A stretch of DNA of 40,707 bases, taken from Promethearchaeota archaeon (GTDB lineage: Archaea; Asgardarchaeota; Lokiarchaeia; Sigyniarchaeales; SOKP01). Location of the stretch: positions 1-40,707 of the forward strand of contig JAGXOA010000214.1 in the NCBI GenBank assembly GCA_019894715.1, read 5' to 3'. The translations under genes were made by a program, and so were the position numbers. The first letter of the stretch is position 1, and each line of letters begins with the position of its first letter. This document shows, piece by piece, positions 35,569-40,707 of the stretch. Below the pieces are notes generated by a model. It saw nothing but the letters and a program-made list of their open reading frames with translations. It searched no databases and was not told the origin of the DNA.

Positions 35569-36756
35569 TTATTCTACGTCAGTCTCTTGTTCTAATTGAG
35601 CACCACATCCTCTAGCTTCTGCTCCTTCAGCTCTACCTAAAACTTCAATGACTTTTCCTTTCCTTCCACAAGGACAATCATCTTCCATAACAATCCTTAC
35701 AATATCATCTTGTAAAATTGAAACACCAGCATAACTATAAGCAATAGGATTAATTACATTGTTAAGTCCCTTTTCTCCAATTTCTACGGGTTCTAAAGTT
35801 TCAACATCTCTAACAACAATATCTTGCCATGGAAGAAGATGTTTATTATGATATTCACACTCAGCATGAACACAATCGGTTTCAGTAAAACTGTATACAT
35901 CTAAAATTTGTTGTTGAGGAATACCTAAAATCTTTGTCATATCTTCTCTAAATTGAACAGGTGATACAGCTTCTCCTGAAAAGGATTTCCATCCTCCTCC
36001 TGAAACAAATACAGTGTTTTCTCCTACATTAAATCCTTGTCCAGTTTTTTCAAAATATCCTTTTAATGTTCCATATATTAATGGAATGGCTCCGCCAATC
36101 CATCCAATTCCTTTTTCTGCAGGATTCGCCTTTAGGAAGCCAAAAGTAGTTTGTTCATCAAATTCAAATAATTTACCTTTTTTTCTTGATTCTTCATCAG
36201 CGAATTTTAAAGCATAATATCTCTTTTCCATAGGAAGTTTATTTGCAACATTAAAGATATAACCCATATGATTTTGAGGATGAGCTACTTTTTCATCTCT
36301 TGCTAAAACTTTTTGAGGTTTTGGTTGAAAGAATAAAGACCAATTATAATCTTTTAAACTACATATTTCCCCAAGAACAAATTCAAACATTTTAAAAAAT
36401 CTATCTAAATTTGTTTTATCTCTTCCAACGAGGGAAGGATCACCAGATGTACCACTTGACATTGTCCAAGCTAAAATTTCATTTTCTGGAACACATAATA
36501 AATCCTTAGGTCTACCAGATTTTCGCTTAAAATTCGCCGTTGTTAAATAGGGTATTTTATCGATATCTTCTAAAGATTTTATGTCTTCTTGAGGATTAAA
36601 ATTCTTCTGTCGGCAGAATTTACGATAAAAATTACATTTTTCAAATTGATGGCGTGCCGTTTCCAATATTGCATTAAATCTTTCTTTTTCTACCTTACTT
36701 TGATCATTATCATATAAAAGTTCCTTTCCTCTATTCAATAATTTATCAATTATCAT
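35569..36756 (-). CDS. luxE: LuxE-like acyl-protein synthetase
   Basis: An ATP-dependent acyl-activating enzyme of the LuxE/PaaK-like group. The phosphate loop TMSSGTSGDPSLVG is at about 95, with VFVSGGGWKSFSGEAVSPVQ and VYSFTETDCVHAECEY downstream. The C-terminus has a CPCGRKGKVIEVLGRAEG turn. It likely activates a fatty acid as acyl-AMP and hands it to the LuxC partner encoded next. At 395 residues it is of normal length. AGG lies 7 nt before the ATG. A gap of 186 nt separates it from the FIST gene, so it may have its own promoter. Confidence 0.87.
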   Translation of the reverse strand: MIIDKLLNRGKELLYDNDQSKVEKERFNAILETARHQFEKCNFYRKFCRQKNFNPQEDIKSLEDIDKIPYLTTANFKRKSGRPKDLLCVPENEILAWTMSSGTSGDPSLVGRDKTNLDRFFKMFEFVLGEICSLKDYNWSLFFQPKPQKVLARDEKVAHPQNHMGYIFNVANKLPMEKRYYALKFADEESRKKGKLFEFDEQTTFGFLKANPAEKGIGWIGGAIPLIYGTLKGYFEKTGQGFNVGENTVFVSGGGWKSFSGEAVSPVQFREDMTKILGIPQQQILDVYSFTETDCVHAECEYHNKHLLPWQDIVVRDVETLEPVEIGEKGLNNVINPIAYSYAGVSILQDDIVRIVMEDDCPCGRKGKVIEVLGRAEGAEARGCGAQLEQETDVE

Positions 36757-36942
36757 TTTGCTACCTTAAAGTATATTTTTATCCATTTGGTGATAATTAT
36801 TATTTTAATATTTTTCGAAAAAGATAAAATGAGTATTTAATAGAAATAAAATTGTTTAAAGTTATTTTTTTTAATTAAAGTTCCTCTAATCAAAGGAAAA
36901 AATAAAAAAAGATATAACAAATTTTTTTTATATTAAATTAAA

Positions 36943-38259
36943 TTAATCTCCACCAGCTAAAGTTACATATGTCACATTATTAAAATACCAATCAATATCT
37001 TTAGTTCCGTAAATTTCACCACCAGAACCAATTATCATTCGAGGAATATCTTTTCCGATAGTATCGTCAATAGTTTTTATTATTTTTGGAAAATTATCTC
37101 CATATGCAATAAATCTAATTGCACAATCTATCCCCAATAAAAATTTGGGATTTGAAATATTTTCTAAAGCTTGATTTATAGATTTTTCTGCTGTCTTATG
37201 GAGTATGTTCATATTACTCTGAAAAATATCTATTTTATTTGGAACACGATCGAATGGAAATCCAGTATTAATAAGACTTTCAAGTTCAGGATTAGTAATT
37301 GTAGCTGTTAAATGTATATATTCCTTACCTTTTATTAATTCTTTAGTTCCAAATATTAAATAATAGTTTAAATAATTAGAAGATTTTAATTCATATAAGG
37401 ATTCCTTTTGAATTCCAGCAGCCGAGCATAATCCTAATAAAGCTGGTTTTCCATCTACTCTTAAAATAAAATTTCCTATATTTTTTGTAGGTTTACAACT
37501 ATATCCTGTATATTCAGCACCCGCAGCAAATCCAATACCAAATTTTGTTGAATTTTGTCCTGATAATATTGCACCAAGAACTCTATCTGTTCCAACTTCA
37601 TCATTATAGAATTCTTCAGAATCATAATCTCTTATATTAGTTGCAACATTTCCAATCACAGGAATATCCCATCCTTTGGAGAAAAGAATTTCAAGTAATT
37701 CTTGTACTGTAGGCATTCCCAATCCATTTTCTTTAAATTCTTCTAGTTGTCTTTTAAAAAATCTATTAATTAATCCTGAAAACAATGACACTACACGACT
37801 ATTAAGAGAATTCTGCTTTGCTAATACCTCAGGAGGAAATTTCATTCCATCTTGGAACATTAACATTATACGATTATTATTAGGATCTAAGTTCTTTCCT
37901 TTTTCATATATTTTTTCTGCAATAGTCTCATATTCCATTCTTGAATTACCATAATTGTAAGATGAATCAATAGAAATATCACCACCTAACAACATCAGAC
38001 CAACACTTCTTAATGCAAATCGATCTTTTACTAATATCCCATTAACTGTACTGCCAATTAAAGTAATATCTGGACCTAATACTTCATATACGCCTCTAAT
38101 AACTTCTTTATTATTGAAATGTCTTCTAGTGAGAGAATCTATAGCTAAAATAGCTAATTTAGGTTTAAGTTTCATTCCTCCTAATGCTTCATTAGCTACT
38201 TTTTTTCCAGCCAAATAACTATCCCTTTCTGTTGTGATTGCTACATTTGCGTCTAACAT
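36943..38259 (-). CDS. FIST-domain sensor protein
   Basis: A 438-residue protein with FIST-N (about 20-230; LKPKLAILAIDSL, EVLGPDITLIGSTVNGIL, VGLMLLGGDISI) and FIST-C (about 250-438; FILRVDGKPALLGLCSAAG, and IIGSGGEIYGTKDIDWYFNN at the end). FIST domains are thought to bind small ligands and usually feed signalling modules. There is no attached kinase, cyclase or chemoreceptor domain, so output must go through another protein. The roadblock and gelsolin-like genes just upstream on the strand are candidates. AGG lies 10 nt before the ATG. Confidence 0.88.
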   Translation of the reverse strand: MLDANVAITTERDSYLAGKKVANEALGGMKLKPKLAILAIDSLTRRHFNNKEVIRGVYEVLGPDITLIGSTVNGILVKDRFALRSVGLMLLGGDISIDSSYNYGNSRMEYETIAEKIYEKGKNLDPNNNRIMLMFQDGMKFPPEVLAKQNSLNSRVVSLFSGLINRFFKRQLEEFKENGLGMPTVQELLEILFSKGWDIPVIGNVATNIRDYDSEEFYNDEVGTDRVLGAILSGQNSTKFGIGFAAGAEYTGYSCKPTKNIGNFILRVDGKPALLGLCSAAGIQKESLYELKSSNYLNYYLIFGTKELIKGKEYIHLTATITNPELESLINTGFPFDRVPNKIDIFQSNMNILHKTAEKSINQALENISNPKFLLGIDCAIRFIAYGDNFPKIIKTIDDTIGKDIPRMIIGSGGEIYGTKDIDWYFNNVTYVTLAGGD

Positions 38260-38330
38260 AAATATTAATCCTCAAGATTATAATTATTATATATTAAAAT
38301 ATTATTACATTTTACAAAATAACTCATTAT

Positions 38331-38840
38331 TTAAATCTGTGATAAGAATTTATTGATTTTTTCCCTCATTTTTCCAAGATCTAAAGATAATTCTTTTAAA
38401 ATTGAAGTTACTTTTTGTATAGAGATCATATTATCGGTTTCTTTTGGTATTTTTATTGGTTCTGAATGGACTTCTTCAATAATGATATCTTCTGCTTTTG
38501 ATATTTTTTCAATAATATCATCTGATAAATAATATTCTCCTTCTTCAATTGGTTTCATAATTCGATCCTTTGATATTTTTGGAAATTGTTTTGGTTCATT
38601 TCCACTATCAACAACTTCTATACTCGCACCATAAAGTTTTTCTTTAGATTTTATTCTCGTTGCTGATACTCCAGCAAAATATTTATCTAACATATTTGAA
38701 TCAGGACCACTCCAAATCCAGATTTTTGATCTTTTTCTTCGATGTTTTTCTATTATAATATAGATCTTATCACTTTCAAAGGGTGCTTCTTCAACGGGAA
38801 TTATTTCTTTATTTTCAACTTTATATAAAATTAAACTAAT
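38331..38840 (-). CDS. Gelsolin-like domain protein (ATT start)
   Basis: The first 95 residues form one gelsolin-homology domain: YIIIEKHRRKRSKIWIWSGP, then DKYFAGVSATRIKSKEKLYG and a closing EVVDSGNEPKQFPKI, matching the family pattern of VxIWxG, a long helix and a final GxEPxxF. Gelsolin proteins bind and sever actin; Asgard archaea have actins and gelsolin-like regulators. The last 70 residues are a charged linker and a helix (SILKELSLDLGKMREKINK). The GTG at 38849 lies inside the Shine-Dalgarno AGAGGTGA. ATT 38840, 8 nt after AGG, gives MSLILYKVENKEI, as for uS4 where the true ATG follows a GTG in the same way. Confidence 0.75.
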   Translation of the reverse strand: MSLILYKVENKEIIPVEEAPFESDKIYIIIEKHRRKRSKIWIWSGPDSNMLDKYFAGVSATRIKSKEKLYGASIEVVDSGNEPKQFPKISKDRIMKPIEEGEYYLSDDIIEKISKAEDIIIEEVHSEPIKIPKETDNMISIQKVTSILKELSLDLGKMREKINKFLSQI

Positions 38841-38851
38841 ATTCTTCACCT

Positions 38852-39787
38852 CTAAAATTTAATAATTCGATTGGCCCAATTGTCTATTTTTTCTTGATAA
38901 GTTTTAATATCTTTAATTTTTAATTTATCAGAATATTTACTAAGCTCAGTAGAATTTCTTGATAAATCAAAAAGAGCTAATGATGTTCCTATATTTTCTA
39001 AAATAGCATCTTTTAATAGATTAAGAATTTCGGAGATATCTTTACCATTAAGGTTCTCCAATTCTTTTTTTATTATATCAAATATATCCTTTATGATCCC
39101 ATTTTTCTCAACTTGATTACTTCCTTCTAAAGAATCTATCATTGATTTAATCATATTTTGAATCGATTTTAAGGGTTTTACGGCGGTATCAATAGGTTTT
39201 GTTTTTGAAGATTCAGTTTCTATTGGAAGTGGAATTGGTGTTTCAATTATATTTGGTATAGGTTTAGTGATTTTATCTGGAACTGAGATAGATTCAGAGG
39301 ACTCAGTAATAATTCCTTTTGATTTAGATAAAACAGGAACAATCTCTTTTTCAGGAATCTCTAATTTTTCACCCAAGATACCAAAATCCTTAGGAGGAAT
39401 TTTTAGAATATTATCTCCTAATTCTTTAATTCTTTCTCTAACTCGCTTTAGTATATCGATCATAGCTAATTTTAAATATGAGATATTTGTTTCATATGAG
39501 GTTATAGCGATCAATACTAAATGTGGAGGTATATTATAAAGAAAAATATACCCTTTATCACCTTCCAACATTAATTCTGAAAGGTTTCCATGATTAATTT
39601 CATCTGCAAATTGTTGAAAAGTCTCTTTTAAAACACATATTTCCCATAAAATGTCTTTTTGTACATTAAATGGAATAGTTGATTCGATTAAGGAATTATT
39701 TTCAACATTAATAAAATAACAACCATTAAAATCAGTTATATATTCAATTTCATTTAAAATTTGTAATAATTCTATCTTTTCATCCAA
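38852..39787 (-). CDS. Roadblock/LC7-domain protein with helical C-terminus
   Basis: Residues 1-125 form a roadblock-like alpha/beta domain (ILNEIEYITDFNGCYFINVE, GYIFLYNIPPHLVLIAITSY, then the helix LAMIDILKRVRERIKEL). A Pro/Thr/Ser-rich linker (about 150-210) and a C-terminal helical domain of about 100 residues follow. Roadblock proteins bind small GTPases or act as scaffolds, as in the Ragulator and MglA/MglB systems. It starts at TTG 39787, 3 nt after the previous stop, and ends 11 nt before the gelsolin-like start, so the three genes are one operon. Confidence 0.72.
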   Translation of the reverse strand: MDEKIELLQILNEIEYITDFNGCYFINVENNSLIESTIPFNVQKDILWEICVLKETFQQFADEINHGNLSELMLEGDKGYIFLYNIPPHLVLIAITSYETNISYLKLAMIDILKRVRERIKELGDNILKIPPKDFGILGEKLEIPEKEIVPVLSKSKGIITESSESISVPDKITKPIPNIIETPIPLPIETESSKTKPIDTAVKPLKSIQNMIKSMIDSLEGSNQVEKNGIIKDIFDIIKKELENLNGKDISEILNLLKDAILENIGTSLALFDLSRNSTELSKYSDKLKIKDIKTYQEKIDNWANRIIKF

Positions 39788-39790
39788 TTC

Positions 39791-40195
39791 TTAGACTTCA
39801 CCTGTAAAATTATAATTCTTTAATAAATCTTTTATTTTTAAACTAAGATTTGTAATCCCAAATGCAACTCTTAAGAGATCTGCTTCTCCTTCAATGATAG
39901 TAGTTAAGATTGCATTATCTCCCGCATTTTGAATTATCGCTCTTCCATACTCACTACTCATAGATAATCTTCTAAGGTTTCCTTTATTTAACCGAAGACA
40001 CAAATTTTGAAAGGTTAATTTCACAGCTGCAGATAATGCGCCTATTAAAATGGGATTTATTTTTCCTTTCCATGTATTTGCTATAGGAACTCCTATTGGA
40101 AAAGAAATAACAATTTGACCTTGAACATCATCTTGTGAATCCGTAAATTCCTTAATTAATTCACTTAATTTTGAGATAATCTTATTCTTAACCAA
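39791..40195 (-). CDS. Roadblock/LC7-domain protein
   Basis: A 134-residue single-domain protein. The pattern GQIVISFPIGVPIANTWKGK, a long helix (NPILIGALSAAVKLTFQNLC) and GDNAILTTIIEGEADLLRVA is typical of archaeal roadblock proteins that dimerise across a shared sheet. It likely pairs with the roadblock domain encoded next and with a small GTPase. The start is TTG 40195, because the frame is closed by TGA two codons earlier. No ribosome binding site is seen, as expected for a leaderless first gene. It is the first gene of the minus-strand run down to 33795. Confidence 0.82.
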   Translation of the reverse strand: MVKNKIISKLSELIKEFTDSQDDVQGQIVISFPIGVPIANTWKGKINPILIGALSAAVKLTFQNLCLRLNKGNLRRLSMSSEYGRAIIQNAGDNAILTTIIEGEADLLRVAFGITNLSLKIKDLLKNYNFTGEV

Positions 40196-40333
40196 TTTAG
40201 ATCATTTTTCTTTTTTCTTTACAATTTAGTTAGAAGTATTTATTTTTAAATATTTGCTATATAGTATTAGAAATCTAATTTGAGAGATAGAAAATCATAT
40301 CAAATATAGGGAATGAAGATTAGAAGTACTTTG

Positions 40334-40356
40334 AAAAAAAAAAATAAAAAAAAAAA
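40334..40356 (-). terminator. Oligo-T terminator of the DUF285 gene
   Basis: Two runs of eleven T in the minus-strand transcript, separated by one A, directly after the stop codon at 40363. Confidence 0.65.
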
Positions 40357-40362
40357 GAATTT

Positions 40363-40707
40363 TTATGGTAACAATCCACCATCTGTGATCGTCCAACCAA
40401 AATTACTTATAATGTCTGCTTTTGCAGTAGCAGAAGAATTACTATATTTTGAATTACCTCCGTCAAAATATGCTCCGCTCCACAAAGTTAATTTCTCCCA
40501 TCCTATTAATAAGTTATCATAATTCAGTGTTGATAAGGTAACCCCAGAAAACATCTGAGAAAAGAAGTGTACACCAGAAACATCCCAGTCACCGATATCT
40601 TGGTCAAATGAAGTAGCATTAGCAAACATACTATGCATATCTACAACATTAGAAATATCCCAGTTACCAATATCTTGATTGAAGGAAGAAGCATTCCTGA
40701 ACATATA
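40363..40707 (-). CDS. BspA-like (DUF285) repeat surface protein, C-terminal part
   Basis: The visible 114 residues carry DUF285 units of about 25 residues: [40 protein letters not shown] and a diverged [20 protein letters not shown]. The usual closing segment ([20 protein letters not shown], then TDGG) follows. Such proteins are secreted or cell-surface adhesion-type proteins with leucine-rich-like repeats. The frame continues past the window edge, so the start, signal peptide and most repeats are missing. It is upstream of the roadblock gene on the same strand, but a strong T-run separates them. Confidence 0.9.
   Translation of the reverse strand, partial: YMFRNASSFNQDIGNWDISNVVDMHSMFANATSFDQDIGDWDVSGVHFFSQMFSGVTLSTLNYDNLLIGWEKLTLWSGAYFDGGNSKYSNSSATAKADIISNFGWTITDGGLLP

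Noticed and set aside
1-40707. tRNA, rRNA or CRISPR arrays
   Set aside because: I found no GC-rich cloverleaf with a GTTCRA-type T-loop and no regularly spaced direct repeats by eye. A tRNA or covariance-model scan would settle this; an intron-containing or split tRNA could be missed.

Overview
The window looks like a chromosomal segment of an Asgard archaeon of the Lokiarchaeia type. The DNA is very AT-rich. The ribosomal proteins uS13, uS4 and uS11 are of archaeal type, and CofC of the F420 pathway is present. Several genes belong to families typical of Asgard genomes: a Ras-like small GTPase, two roadblock/LC7 proteins, a gelsolin-like protein, HEAT-solenoid and long coiled-coil proteins, and a BspA/DUF285 surface protein. 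The lineage is inferred from gene content, not from a tree.

Layout. 1-185: edge of a decayed IS200/IS605-type (TnpB) element. 371-2582: TrmB-like regulator, small GTPase and CofC on +, facing a coiled-coil protein on -. 4108-6442: uS13, uS4 and uS11, with a deleted TnpB element and an opposite-strand membrane protein between uS4 and uS11. 6680-8236: a low-complexity scaffold-like protein. 8302-8554: a frameshifted gene remnant. 8783-12839: NadE, two unknown genes, a stand-alone adenine-N6 DNA methyltransferase and a tiny ribbon-helix-helix protein. 13352-15712: a TPR protein, then a PadR regulator followed by Hsp20. 16283-16629: small ORFs, one a likely zinc protein. 16665-21353: the purine genes purC, purS, purQ and purL on -. 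21584-24684: MazG-like hydrolase, alpha/beta hydrolase and an unknown helical protein. 24991-29521: GlmS, a GH13 enzyme, an SRPBCC protein and a small membrane protein. 29779-33780: a Cys-rich protein, a secreted zinc metalloprotease, a third TnpB remnant and a HEAT/wHTH/beta-sandwich protein. 33795-40195: a run of six minus-strand genes (roadblock, roadblock, gelsolin-like, FIST, LuxE-like, LuxC-like). 40363-40707: the 3' end of a DUF285 surface protein.

Two results stand out. First, five genes appear to start at ATT. In each, a Shine-Dalgarno AGG lies 8 or 9 nt before an ATT codon. The same spacing precedes TTG or ATG in glmS, purL and the GTPase gene. For the PadR and HEAT genes no ATG, GTG or TTG start can account for the full domain, so ordinary gene calling would cut off their N-termini. 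Second, the roadblock/roadblock/gelsolin/FIST/LuxE/LuxC gene run joins cytoskeleton-type regulators, a ligand sensor and a fatty-acyl reductase pair. It is the best candidate here for an undescribed system.

Other points of interest are a 44-bp nested dyad over the presumed promoter of padR-hsp20, three degenerate TnpB elements with matching hairpins, and several very small genes with good ribosome binding sites.
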